In this document: one piece after another, positions 27,115-35,249 of the stretch
Position numbering within the stretch: position 1 is the stretch's first letter
Layout: every line of letters begins with the position of its first letter
Source of the DNA: an uncultured Pseudomonadota bacterium
Lineage (GTDB): Bacteria; Pseudomonadota; Gammaproteobacteria; Steroidobacterales; Woeseiaceae
Reading direction: 5' to 3'
DNA: 64,000 nt
Assembly (NCBI GenBank): GCA_913055625.1
Contig: CAJXJW010000002.1
Location: 372,001-436,000 of the forward strand
The notes under the pieces: generated by a model
Databases searched by the model: none
What the model was told of the DNA's origin: nothing
What the model saw: only the letters and a program-made list of their open reading frames with translations
Position numbers and translations under genes: made by a program

Positions 27115-29220
27115 GTGCAGTCCGTTTCGACCGATAGCCCCGCCACCGCGGACCCGCACCTCGCGTCGCTGAATGCGGCGCAACGCCGGGCGGCGTCTTT
27201 CGGGCAGCCGGTGGACGGCTGCGGTGTCGAGGCCGGGCCGCTGCTGGTCATCGCCGGCGCCGGCACCGGCAAGACGATGACCCTCGCGCACCGCGTGGCG
27301 CACCTGCTCGTCGAGGGCGTGCCGCCGGAGCGGATCCTCCTCCTGACGTTCAGCCGGCGGGCCGCCGAGGAGATGCGGCGGCGGGTCGAGGCGATCGTGC
27401 GGCGAACGCTGGGCGAGGCGCGTGCGCAGGGCGCGCGGCTGCGCTGGGCGGGCACGTTTCACGGTATCGGCAACCGCCTGCTGCGGCACTTCGCCCGCAA
27501 CCTCGGCCTGGACCCGGGGTTTTCGGTCCTGGATCGCGGCGACGCCGCGGACCTGCTTGATGTCGTGCGCCACGAACGCGGCCTGTCGGCGCGACAGCGC
27601 CGGTTTCCCGCGAAGGATACCTGCCTCGCGATCTATTCGCGCGTCGTCAATACGCAGGGCACGCTCGAGGAGGTGATCGACCGGGTCTTCCCGTGGTGCG
27701 GCGACTGGCAGGCGGAGCTCCGGGAATTGTTCCGACACTACGTCACTCGCAAGCAGCAGGCGCAGGCGCTGGACTACGATGACCTGCTGCTCTACTGGCA
27801 GCACCTGGTCGACGAGCCCGGGTTCGCCGCCGAGATCGGCGGCTGGTTCGATCACATCCTGGTGGACGAGTACCAGGACACGAACCGATTGCAGGCGCAC
27901 ATCCTGCAGGCGTTGCGGCCGGACGGCCGCGGCGTGACCGTCGTCGGCGACGATGCGCAATCCATCTACTCGTTCCGGGCGGCGGAGGTCGACAACATCC
28001 TCGGGTTTCCGGACCGTTTCATGCCGGCCGCGACGGTGGTCACGCTCGAGCAGAACTACCGGTCGACCCAGGCGCTGCTCGATACGGCGAACCGCCTGAT
28101 CGCCGACGGCGATCGCTACTACCGCAAGAACCTGTTCTCGGATCGTTGCGACGGCGACCGGCCAGCCTACGTCACCGTCGAGGACACGGACGCGGAAGCG
28201 GAGAGCGTGGTGGCGGCGATCCTCGCACAGCGAGAAGCGGGATTGCGGCTGCGCGACCAGGCGGTACTGTTTCGCAGTTCGCACCACAGCGACCGGCTCG
28301 AGCTCGAACTCGTGCGGCGGAACATTCCCTACGTGAAATACGGGGGGCTGAAGTTCCTGGAAGCCGGCCACGTGAAGGACGTGCTGGCCGTGCTCAAGTG
28401 GGCCGAAAACCCGAAGAACGAAGTGGCGGCGTTCCGGATCCTCAAGCTGCTGCCCGGCGTCGGACCCGCCTTTGCCCGCAAGGCGTTCGAGCACCTGCAA
28501 CTCGCGGACCATCGCCTCGGGAGCCTCGGCGAATTTGCCGCGCCGGCCGCGGCGGCGGCGGACTGGCCGGCGCTGGTGGACCTGTTGCAGGCGCTGTCCG
28601 GTCCGGGTGCGGATGCGCCCGGCTGGCAGTCGCAGCTCCCGGCCGTACGGCGCTGGTACCAGCCTCACCTCGAGCGCTGCTACGACAACGTCGAGACGCG
28701 CGCCGCTGACATCGAGCAGCTCGAGCTCATCGCCGGTCGTTACGCGACGCGCGAACGTTTCCTCACGGAGCTGACGCTGGACCCGCCGTCAGCGGCGGGC
28801 GACGAGGCGGGCGACCCGCTGCTCGACGAGGACTACCTCGTGTTGTCGACGGTGCACTCGGCGAAGGGGCAGGAATGGGACGCCGTGTACGTGCTGAACG
28901 TGACCGACGGCAGCTTTCCGTCGGAATTTGCGACAGGGCGCAGCGAACAGATCGAGGAAGAACGGCGGCTGCTCTACGTGGCAATGACGCGCGCGCGGCA
29001 GGCGCTGAGCCTGTATGCACCGCTGCGTTTTCACGTTACGCAGCAGCGGCGCGACGGCGACCGCCACGTCTACGGCGCCCGCAGTCGTTTCATGACACCC
29101 GCGCTGCTCGAATCGATGAATGCGCAGTTTGCCGGACGGCCGGACGCCGGCAGTGACGGCCGGGCCGGGACGTCGCCGATACGTATCGACGTGGCGTCGC
29201 GCATGCGTGAGATGTGGTGA
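27115..29220 (+). CDS. UvrD/Rep-family 3'-5' DNA helicase, SOS-regulated
   Basis: All superfamily 1A motifs are present in 701 residues: motif I VIAGAGTGKTMTL, Ia TFSRRAAEEMRRR, II LVDEYQDTN, III VVGDDAQSIYSFRAAE, IV LEQNYRST, V STVHSAKGQEWDAVYVL and VI LLYVAMTRARQAL. UvrD-like helicases unwind DNA in repair or restart. The GTG at 27115 follows GAGG and gives a normal N-terminus (LNAAQRRAASF). With the SOS box immediately upstream, induction by DNA damage is expected. It is about the size of UvrD/Rep but lacks the typical C-terminal UvrD extension, and its insert differs, so I do not assign uvrD, rep or pcrA. Confidence 0.92.
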   Translation: MQSVSTDSPATADPHLASLNAAQRRAASFGQPVDGCGVEAGPLLVIAGAGTGKTMTLAHRVAHLLVEGVPPERILLLTFSRRAAEEMRRRVEAIVRRTLGEARAQGARLRWAGTFHGIGNRLLRHFARNLGLDPGFSVLDRGDAADLLDVVRHERGLSARQRRFPAKDTCLAIYSRVVNTQGTLEEVIDRVFPWCGDWQAELRELFRHYVTRKQQAQALDYDDLLLYWQHLVDEPGFAAEIGGWFDHILVDEYQDTNRLQAHILQALRPDGRGVTVVGDDAQSIYSFRAAEVDNILGFPDRFMPAATVVTLEQNYRSTQALLDTANRLIADGDRYYRKNLFSDRCDGDRPAYVTVEDTDAEAESVVAAILAQREAGLRLRDQAVLFRSSHHSDRLELELVRRNIPYVKYGGLKFLEAGHVKDVLAVLKWAENPKNEVAAFRILKLLPGVGPAFARKAFEHLQLADHRLGSLGEFAAPAAAAADWPALVDLLQALSGPGADAPGWQSQLPAVRRWYQPHLERCYDNVETRAADIEQLELIAGRYATRERFLTELTLDPPSAAGDEAGDPLLDEDYLVLSTVHSAKGQEWDAVYVLNVTDGSFPSEFATGRSEQIEEERRLLYVAMTRARQALSLYAPLRFHVTQQRRDGDRHVYGARSRFMTPALLESMNAQFAGRPDAGSDGRAGTSPIRIDVASRMREMW

Positions 29221-29221
29221 A

Positions 29222-29252
29222 TAAAAAAAGGCGGTGGCCAGAGGCCACCGCC
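29222..29252 (-). terminator. rho-independent terminator, minus strand
   Basis: Ten-base perfect arms GGCGGTGGCC and GGCCACCGCC enclose AGA. Reading leftward the hairpin is followed by seven T residues (the A run 29223-29229 on the plus strand), so it ends transcription coming from the right. No annotated minus-strand gene lies immediately upstream of it. Confidence 0.8.
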
Positions 29253-29285
29253 CAGTCGGTACGAAACAAACAGCATAAGGGATTT

Positions 29286-29315
29286 TCAGTTTGTTACGTC
29301 AACCTCGGTAGTCAT
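29286..29315 (-). CDS. possible 9-codon mini-ORF or part of a small RNA
   Basis: On the minus strand an AGGAGA site is followed 9-10 nt later by an ATG and nine codons (MTTEVDVTN) ending in TGA, then ~35 nt to the terminator at 29222-29252. The unit is too short to prove translation. It might be a leader peptide, a small RNA, or meaningless. I saw no convincing promoter in the 29340-29510 interval that would feed it. The rest of 29253-29515 holds nothing else that I recognise apart from the upstream region of the next gene. Confidence 0.25.
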   Translation of the reverse strand: MTTEVDVTN

Positions 29316-29515
29316 CGCCGTCGTTCTCCTGCAACCCATGACAACGGCGACGATCGTTTTGCCTGGAACTTGATGCTTTGATGCAGCGGGCCGGGGTTTG
29401 GTTGCAATGAAATTGGAATAAGTCAGCGGCATATGCCGGTTTCGGGAGTTGCATGTGCAACCACTCGACGGCGCGACTATGCTTGGACCCTGGAACAGAC
29501 TACGCCGGGGGCGCC

Positions 29516-30265
29516 ATGACGTTGAGAACAGGGGTGAGCGACGAGGAGTGGGCGCTGCGCGTCAACCTGGCCGCGTGTTACCGGGTCATCGCGATGTACG
29601 GCTGGGACGACCTGGTCTTCACGCACGTGTCCGCGCGCGTTCCGGGGCCCGAGGAACACTTCCTCATCAACGCGTACGGTTTGCTGTTCGAGGAGATGAC
29701 GGCGAGCAGCCTGGTCAAGGTGGACCTCGAGGGCAACAAGGTCGGCGAATCGCCCCACGACATCAACCCGGCCGGCTTCGTCATCCACAGTGCGGTACAC
29801 GCGGCGCGGCCGGATGTCGGCTGTGTCCTGCACACGCACACGCGGGCCGGCGTGGCCGTTTCGGCCCAGAAAGACGGGCTGCTGCCACTGTCTCAGACCA
29901 GCCTGTTCGCCTGCGTCACGCTCGGCTATCACGACTACGAGGGCGTGGCGCTGAACGACGACGAGAAGCCCCGGCTCGTCGCGGACCTCGGCGCAAACAA
30001 CGCGCTGGTGTTGCGCAACCACGGCCTGTTGACCGTGGGGCCGTCGATCGAAGACGCGTTCCTGATGATGTACGTCCTCGAGACGGCATGCCAGATTCAG
30101 CTGATGGCACAGTCGACCGGCAACGAACTCGTGCACGTGCCGGCACCGGTCGTAGCCGGCATCCAGGCCCAGGCGGAACAGGTCACGCGGGGCCTCGGCG
30201 GGAAGCTCGTCTGGCCGGGCCTCCTGCGCAAGCTGGATCGCGTTAATCCCGGCTACGACGCCTGA
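29516..30265 (+). CDS. class II aldolase/adducin-family protein
   Basis: The 249-residue protein contains the class II aldolase fold: DLVFTHVSARVPG, INAYGLLFEEMTASSLVKVD with the catalytic glutamate, the zinc-binding HTHTRAG, and LRNHGLLTVG with a further metal-ligand histidine. It may be a fuculose-phosphate-aldolase-like enzyme or, like many members, a non-aldolase relative; the substrate is not evident. I start at 29516 (ATG after a GGGGGC stretch); an ATG at 29453 in frame, with GGGAG just before it, would add 21 residues that do not look conserved. It converges on ilvA with a 5-nt gap. Confidence 0.82.
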   Translation: MTLRTGVSDEEWALRVNLAACYRVIAMYGWDDLVFTHVSARVPGPEEHFLINAYGLLFEEMTASSLVKVDLEGNKVGESPHDINPAGFVIHSAVHAARPDVGCVLHTHTRAGVAVSAQKDGLLPLSQTSLFACVTLGYHDYEGVALNDDEKPRLVADLGANNALVLRNHGLLTVGPSIEDAFLMMYVLETACQIQLMAQSTGNELVHVPAPVVAGIQAQAEQVTRGLGGKLVWPGLLRKLDRVNPGYDA

Positions 30266-30270
30266 CGCCG

Positions 30271-31788
30271 TTACGCGAGAAACATCGCGTAGGCCGGGTT
30301 ATCGCTTTCCTCGAAATGGGCGTAGCCGAGCTTCGCCAGGTGCCGCTCCAGTTCCCCGGTCTCCTCGGCCGGCACGTCGATGCCGGCGAGGATGCGGCCG
30401 TAGTCCGATCCGTGATTCCGGTAATGAAACAGGCTGATGTTCCAGTCGTTGCCGATGGCGTCCAGGAAATCGAGCAGGGCGCCCGGCCGCTCGGGGAACT
30501 CGAACCGAAACAGGCGTTCGTTCGCGACGGCCGGTGAGCGCCCGCCCACCATGTGGCGGACGTGGAGCTTCGCCATCTCGTTATTGCTGAGATCGACGAC
30601 GGGGTAGTCCGCTGCCGCCAGCGCTTCGAGGATCTCCCGGCGTTCCGATTGGCCGCGGGCGAGCTGCACGCCGACGAAGATATGCGCTTTCGCGCGGTCA
30701 CTGTAGCGGTAGTTGAACTCCGTGATGCCGCGGCGGCCGAGCGTCTTGCAGAATCGCCGGAAACTGCCCGGGGTTTCCGGGATCTCGGCCGCGAGCAGCA
30801 TCTCCTGCTGCTCGCCGACGGCAGCGCGTTCCGCGATGTGCCGCAGGCGGTCGAAGTTCACGTTCGCGCCGCAATTGATCGTGACGATCGTCCTGCCTTC
30901 GAGGCCTTTTTCCGCGATGTAGCGTTTTGCACCGGCAACCGAGAGGCCGCCGGCCGGCTCGACGATGGACCGGGTGTCCTCGAAGATGTCGCGGATCGCG
31001 GCGCAGGTCTGATCCGTGTCGACGGTCACGATCTCGTCCACGTACTCGCGACAGAGCCGGAACGTTTCGTCGCCAACGCGGCGCACCGCGACGCCATCGG
31101 CGAAGATGCCGACGTGCGGCAGGGTGACCGGCTCGCCGGCGGCCAGCGATGCCTGCATGCCGGCGGAGTCATCCGGTTCCACGCCGATGATCCGGATGTC
31201 GGGATGCTTGCTCTTCACGTAGGCGGCGATGCCGGCGATCAGTCCGCCGCCGCCGACCGGCACGAAGATCGCGTCAATGGGCTGTTCCGCCTGCCGCAGG
31301 ATCTCGCGGCCGATCGTGCCCTGTCCGGCAATCACGTCCGGGTCGTCGAACGGGTGTATGAAGACCAGGGATTCCTTTGCCTCCAGCCTCCGGGCATGCG
31401 CGTAGGCATCGTCGTAGGTGTCGCCGTGCAGGACGACTTCGCCGCCCAGCGCGCGCACGGCATTGATCTTGATGGCGGGCGTCGTCACCGGCATGACGAT
31501 GACGGCGCGCACGGCGCGGCTCCGCGCCGCCAATGCGACGCCCTGGGCGTGGTTGCCGGCCGAGGCGCAGATCACGCCGGCGGCCAGCACGGCATCCGGC
31601 AGGGACGCGATCTTGTTGTAAGCGCCACGGAGCTTGAACGAGAACACCGGCTGCAGGTCTTCGCGCTTGAGCAGGATCGTGTTTCCCGTCCGCCTCGACA
31701 GGTTCACCGCGCGATCGAGCGGCGACTCGATGGCGACGTCGTAGACGCGGGCGCGTTCGATGCGCGATACGTAGTCGTTCGGTTTCAT
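30271..31788 (-). CDS. ilvA: threonine ammonia-lyase, biosynthetic (two ACT-like domains)
   Basis: The 505-residue PLP enzyme converts threonine to 2-oxobutyrate, the first step to isoleucine. The PLP lysine is Lys52 in SFKLRGAYN. The phosphate loop is VPVGGGGLIAG, and NTILLKREDLQ, ICASAGNHAQGVA and TINCGANVN are characteristic. The C-terminal ~170 residues form two ACT-like regulatory domains (LAAEIPETPGSFRRF and RLFRFEFPERPGALLDF), as in the isoleucine-inhibited enzyme. The ATG at 31788 begins the conserved sequence MKPNDYVSRI. It is divergent from the dihydroorotase with 170 bp between. Confidence 0.95.
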   Translation of the reverse strand: MKPNDYVSRIERARVYDVAIESPLDRAVNLSRRTGNTILLKREDLQPVFSFKLRGAYNKIASLPDAVLAAGVICASAGNHAQGVALAARSRAVRAVIVMPVTTPAIKINAVRALGGEVVLHGDTYDDAYAHARRLEAKESLVFIHPFDDPDVIAGQGTIGREILRQAEQPIDAIFVPVGGGGLIAGIAAYVKSKHPDIRIIGVEPDDSAGMQASLAAGEPVTLPHVGIFADGVAVRRVGDETFRLCREYVDEIVTVDTDQTCAAIRDIFEDTRSIVEPAGGLSVAGAKRYIAEKGLEGRTIVTINCGANVNFDRLRHIAERAAVGEQQEMLLAAEIPETPGSFRRFCKTLGRRGITEFNYRYSDRAKAHIFVGVQLARGQSERREILEALAAADYPVVDLSNNEMAKLHVRHMVGGRSPAVANERLFRFEFPERPGALLDFLDAIGNDWNISLFHYRNHGSDYGRILAGIDVPAEETGELERHLAKLGYAHFEESDNPAYAMFLA

Positions 31789-31958
31789 GGCATTCGGCGG
31801 CTGTGCAGCACGCGTTATCGCATACGGCGACCGGGCTGGCAAAGTCCGGGGCCGGTCTGCGGGCGTTTCGGCGCGCACGCGGGTCGTGCCCGGTCGTCGA
31901 TGGCAATTGCCGGCCGGGCCTCTCATAATGACTGCAACGCCACGAACCGATTGCCACC

Positions 31959-33290
31959 ATGCTGATTCGCAATGCCCGCCTGATCAACGAAGGCTCGATC
32001 AAGGAAGTCGACGTTCTCGTCAAGGGCGAACGCATCGAGCGAATCGACGCCGCGATCCGGGCCGACGGTGTCGATACGGTCATCGACGCAAACGGGATGT
32101 ACCTGATGCCCGGCATGATCGACGACCAGGTGCACTTCCGCGAGCCCGGCCTCACGCACAAGGGCGACATGGCGACGGAATCGGCCGCGGCCGCGGCCGG
32201 CGGCATCACCAGTTTCATGGACATGCCGAACGTCAACCCGCTCACGGTGACGCGCGAGGCCCTGGCCGACAAGTACCGCATGGCGGCGGGCCGGTGTACC
32301 GCGAACTACGGCTTCTATTTCGGCGCCACGAATTCGAACATCGAAGAGATACGCGCACTCCGGGTCGGGGACGGCGTGGGCATCAAGGCGTTCATGGGCG
32401 CGTCGACCGGGGACATGCTGGTCGACGACCCGGAGGCCCTCGACCTCATCTTCAGGGATGCGCCCGTCATCGTCGTGACGCATTGCGAGGACTCGCCTGT
32501 GATCTGGGCAAACGAGGCGGCGGCGCGCGAGCGCTACGGCGACGACGTGCCGTTCGCGGAGCATCCGCGCATCCGGTCCGCGGAGGCGTGCCTGAAGTCG
32601 TCCACGCTCGCCACGGATCTCGCGCGACGGCACGACGCGCTGCTGCACGTCCTGCACCTCACGACCGCCGTCGAGATGGACCTGTTCGAGGCGCGGCACC
32701 GGTCGGAGAAGCGGATCACCGCCGAGGTCTGCGTGCACCACCTGTGGTTCGACGAGTCGCGCTACGACGAGTTGGGCGCCGACATCAAGTGCAACCCGGC
32801 CATCAAGCGTCGCGAGGATAGGGACGCCCTGCGGGCCGCCGTCAACGACGGCCGTATCGATATCATCGCGACCGACCACGCACCGCATACGCGGGAAGAA
32901 AAGTCGCGCCCGTACTTCAAGGCGCCGGCGGGCCTGCCGCTGGTGCAGCACGCGGTTCGCGTGCTGTTCGACCTCGCGAACGACGGGCACCTGCCGGTCG
33001 AGCGCATCGTGGACGCGGCCTGCCACGCGCCGGCCGACATCTTCGGCGTGCGCGACCGGGGCTACGCGCGGGAAGGGTGGTACGCCGACCTCGTCCTGGT
33101 CGACCCCGCCCGCGCGTCCACGGTGGCGAACGAGACGCTCCTCAGCAAGTGCGGCTGGTCGCCGTTTGCCGGACACGTCTTCTCCAGCACGATCGACACG
33201 ACGATCGTGAACGGCCGTGTCGTGTACCGCGCCGGCCGGCTGACGGGTGACATCGCGGGACAGGCGCTCACGTGCATGCGCGCCCGCTGA
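31959..33290 (+). CDS. dihydroorotase (amidohydrolase superfamily)
   Basis: The 443-residue enzyme closes carbamoyl-aspartate to dihydroorotate in pyrimidine synthesis. Seen: the N-terminal metal motif DDQVHFREPG (residues 55-64), the carbamylated lysine in GIKAFMGAS, further metal histidines in VVTHCEDSP and LHVLHLTT, and the catalytic aspartate in IATDHAPHT. The first histidine of the usual HxH pair is Gln57; I recall the same substitution in the Bacteroidetes-type dihydroorotases, so it may be a subgroup trait. No aspartate carbamoyltransferase gene adjoins it. The sequence fits a functional dihydroorotase more than an allantoinase or hydantoinase. Confidence 0.88.
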   Translation: MLIRNARLINEGSIKEVDVLVKGERIERIDAAIRADGVDTVIDANGMYLMPGMIDDQVHFREPGLTHKGDMATESAAAAAGGITSFMDMPNVNPLTVTREALADKYRMAAGRCTANYGFYFGATNSNIEEIRALRVGDGVGIKAFMGASTGDMLVDDPEALDLIFRDAPVIVVTHCEDSPVIWANEAAARERYGDDVPFAEHPRIRSAEACLKSSTLATDLARRHDALLHVLHLTTAVEMDLFEARHRSEKRITAEVCVHHLWFDESRYDELGADIKCNPAIKRREDRDALRAAVNDGRIDIIATDHAPHTREEKSRPYFKAPAGLPLVQHAVRVLFDLANDGHLPVERIVDAACHAPADIFGVRDRGYAREGWYADLVLVDPARASTVANETLLSKCGWSPFAGHVFSSTIDTTIVNGRVVYRAGRLTGDIAGQALTCMRAR

Positions 33291-33345
33291 GTGCGAGCCG
33301 TTCGACCCGCGGAATTCGCCGCCTCTCCCGCTCCGGGGGCAACTG

Positions 33346-33373
33346 TTTACTTTCCGGCCGATCCCGCTATGCT
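33346..33373 (+). promoter_or_regulatory. possible sigma-70 promoter of the oxidoreductase operon
   Basis: TTTACT (33346-33351) and TATGCT (33368-33373) with a 16-bp spacer would start transcription near 33380, just before the AAAGGA site of the leader ORF. Each hexamer matches four of six consensus positions. Confidence 0.5.
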
Positions 33374-33400
33374 AGCGCCCTACGAAAGGACCAGACCGCA

Positions 33401-33430
33401 ATGGCGGAGCCTGTTGCGGTAGCGACATGA
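33401..33430 (+). CDS. 9-codon leader ORF coupled to the oxidoreductase gene
   Basis: An ATG with AAAGGA 10 nt upstream opens a 9-codon frame (MAEPVAVAT) whose TGA overlaps the oxidoreductase ATG as ATGA. The oxidoreductase ATG itself has no recognisable ribosome binding site, so translation through this leader would supply ribosomes to it. The peptide has no attenuator-like run of one amino acid. Evidence is positional only. Confidence 0.4.
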   Translation: MAEPVAVAT

Positions 33431-35235
33431 AGCCGACAGATACAGCCAACCCCGACTACTTTCACAAGGTAGTCGACTGTCAATGGGCCTGCCCCGCGCA
33501 CACCGACGTTCCCGAGTACATCCGCCTGATCGCACAAGGCCGATTCGGCGACGCGTACATGGAGAACCGCAAGTCGAACGTCTTCCCGGGCATCCTCGGC
33601 CGGGTCTGCGATCGGCCCTGTGAGCCCGCATGCCGACGCGGCCGGGTCGAAGACAAGCCTGTCGCCATCTGCCGTCTCAAGCGCGTAGCGTCCGATCACC
33701 GTGAAGACATCCGGTCGCGGTTGCCGAAGGCGCCGGCGACGAAGAACGGCAAGAAGGTCGCGTTGATCGGCGCCGGCTGCGCATCGCTCGCGGTCGCGAA
33801 CGACCTGTGCCCGCTCGGCTACGACGTGACGATCTTCGAGGCGCTCGGCACCACCGGCGGCCTGATGCGCACGAACATCCCCCGTTTTCGGCTGCCGCCC
33901 GCGGTACTCGACGAGGAGATCGGCTACATCCTCGACATGGGCGCGGAGCTGAAGCTGAATCACCCGATCGAGAGCCTGCGCGAGCTACTGGAGACCGGGG
34001 GGTTCGACGCCGTGTTCGTCGGCACCGGCGCGCCGCGCGGCAAGGACCTCGAGATTCCCGGCCGCGGTGATTCCGACCGCATCCACATCGGCATTGACTG
34101 GCTCGAGTCCGTCGCATTCAAGCACGTCGAGTCCATCGGCGAACGCGTCCTCATCATCGGCGTGGGAAACACGGCGATGGACTGCTGCCGTACGTCGCTG
34201 CGCCTCGGCGCGAAAGACGTGAAGGTCATGGCGCGCAAGCCGCGCGGCTATTTCAAGGCATCCGAGTGGGAGCTGGAGGACGCCGAGGAGGAGCAGGTCG
34301 AGATCGTCGTCAACCATTCGCCGAAGGCCTTCGTCATCGAAGACGGCAAGCTGACCGGCATGCGCTTCGACGTCATGGAATACAAGGTGGACGACAACGG
34401 CCGTATCGATCGCGGCACGGCAGTCGACGAGGTCGTGATTCCCTGCGACGACGTCATCCTCGCGATCGGCCAGGACAACGCATTCCCGTGGATCGAGCGC
34501 GACATTGGCATCGAGTTCAACGAGTGGGACTGCCCGGTCGTCGACGAGACGACGATGATGTGTTCGCGTGAGGGCGTGTTCTTCGGCGGCGATGCCGCAT
34601 TCGGACCGCTCAACATCATCTGGGCCGTCGCGCACGGACACGAGGCCGCGACGTCGATTCACCGCTACTGCCAGGGTGAGAATGTCGAGGACCGGCTGCC
34701 GCCCGGGATCAACCTGTCCAGCCAGAAGATGGGCATGCACGAGTGGAGTTACTCGAACGACTACGACCCGGCGGCGCGACGGCTGATGCCGCACGTCGAC
34801 CTGAAGCAGCGTTTCAAGAATCTCGACATCGAGGTCGAGCTCGGCTTTTCCGCCGAGCAGATCGTCAAGGAAGTGGAGCGCTGCCTGAACTGCGACATCC
34901 AGACGGTGTTCACCGCGAAACTCTGCATCGAGTGCGACGCGTGTATCGATATCTGCCCCGTGAGCTGCCTGACGATCACGGCCAATGGCACGGAAGAGGA
35001 CCTGCGCACCCGGTTGTCGGCGCCGGCGGAAAACACGGACCAGGCCCTGTACGTGTCGGCGGACCTGCCGCACACCGGTCGTGTCATGGTCAAGGACGAG
35101 GACCTCTGCGTCCACTGCGGCCTCTGTGCCGAGCGCTGCCCGACCGGCGCCTGGGACATGCAGAAGTCGAAGGTCTTGCTGCCCTACGCGGGTGATCAGC
35201 CGATAGCAACCCGGGCCAAGAGCAGCGCCGCCTGA
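33427..35235 (+). CDS. GltD-like FAD/NAD(P)H oxidoreductase with C-terminal 2x[4Fe-4S] ferredoxin domain
   Basis: The 602-residue protein begins with the iron-sulfur helical domain of glutamate synthase small subunits (Cys18 and Cys22 in DCQWACPAH; Cys61, Cys65 and Cys69 in RVCDRPCEPAC). The FAD motif VALIGAGCASLAVA and the NAD(P)H motif VLIIGVGNTAMDCC follow. After a short linker the C-terminal ~150 residues carry two [4Fe-4S] motifs, CIECDACIDICPVSC and CVHCGLCAERCPTGA. It lies in an operon with the two subunits of a 2-oxoacid:ferredoxin oxidoreductase, whose beta subunit has no ferredoxin domain of its own. I infer that this protein passes electrons between NAD(P)H and that enzyme. It is not a glutamate synthase, since no GltB is present. 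Confidence 0.88.
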   Translation: MKPTDTANPDYFHKVVDCQWACPAHTDVPEYIRLIAQGRFGDAYMENRKSNVFPGILGRVCDRPCEPACRRGRVEDKPVAICRLKRVASDHREDIRSRLPKAPATKNGKKVALIGAGCASLAVANDLCPLGYDVTIFEALGTTGGLMRTNIPRFRLPPAVLDEEIGYILDMGAELKLNHPIESLRELLETGGFDAVFVGTGAPRGKDLEIPGRGDSDRIHIGIDWLESVAFKHVESIGERVLIIGVGNTAMDCCRTSLRLGAKDVKVMARKPRGYFKASEWELEDAEEEQVEIVVNHSPKAFVIEDGKLTGMRFDVMEYKVDDNGRIDRGTAVDEVVIPCDDVILAIGQDNAFPWIERDIGIEFNEWDCPVVDETTMMCSREGVFFGGDAAFGPLNIIWAVAHGHEAATSIHRYCQGENVEDRLPPGINLSSQKMGMHEWSYSNDYDPAARRLMPHVDLKQRFKNLDIEVELGFSAEQIVKEVERCLNCDIQTVFTAKLCIECDACIDICPVSCLTITANGTEEDLRTRLSAPAENTDQALYVSADLPHTGRVMVKDEDLCVHCGLCAERCPTGAWDMQKSKVLLPYAGDQPIATRAKSSAA

Positions 35236-35249
35236 CGCAGGAATATCCA

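Noticed and set aside
27061..28668. 535-codon minus-strand frame opposite the helicase
   Set aside because: No domain recognised; helicase motifs are on the other strand, and composition is that of a shadow.
29286..29315. Confident small protein MTTEVDVTN
   Set aside because: Nine codons with a ribosome-site-like sequence arise easily by chance; kept only as a low-confidence feature because of the adjacent orphan terminator.
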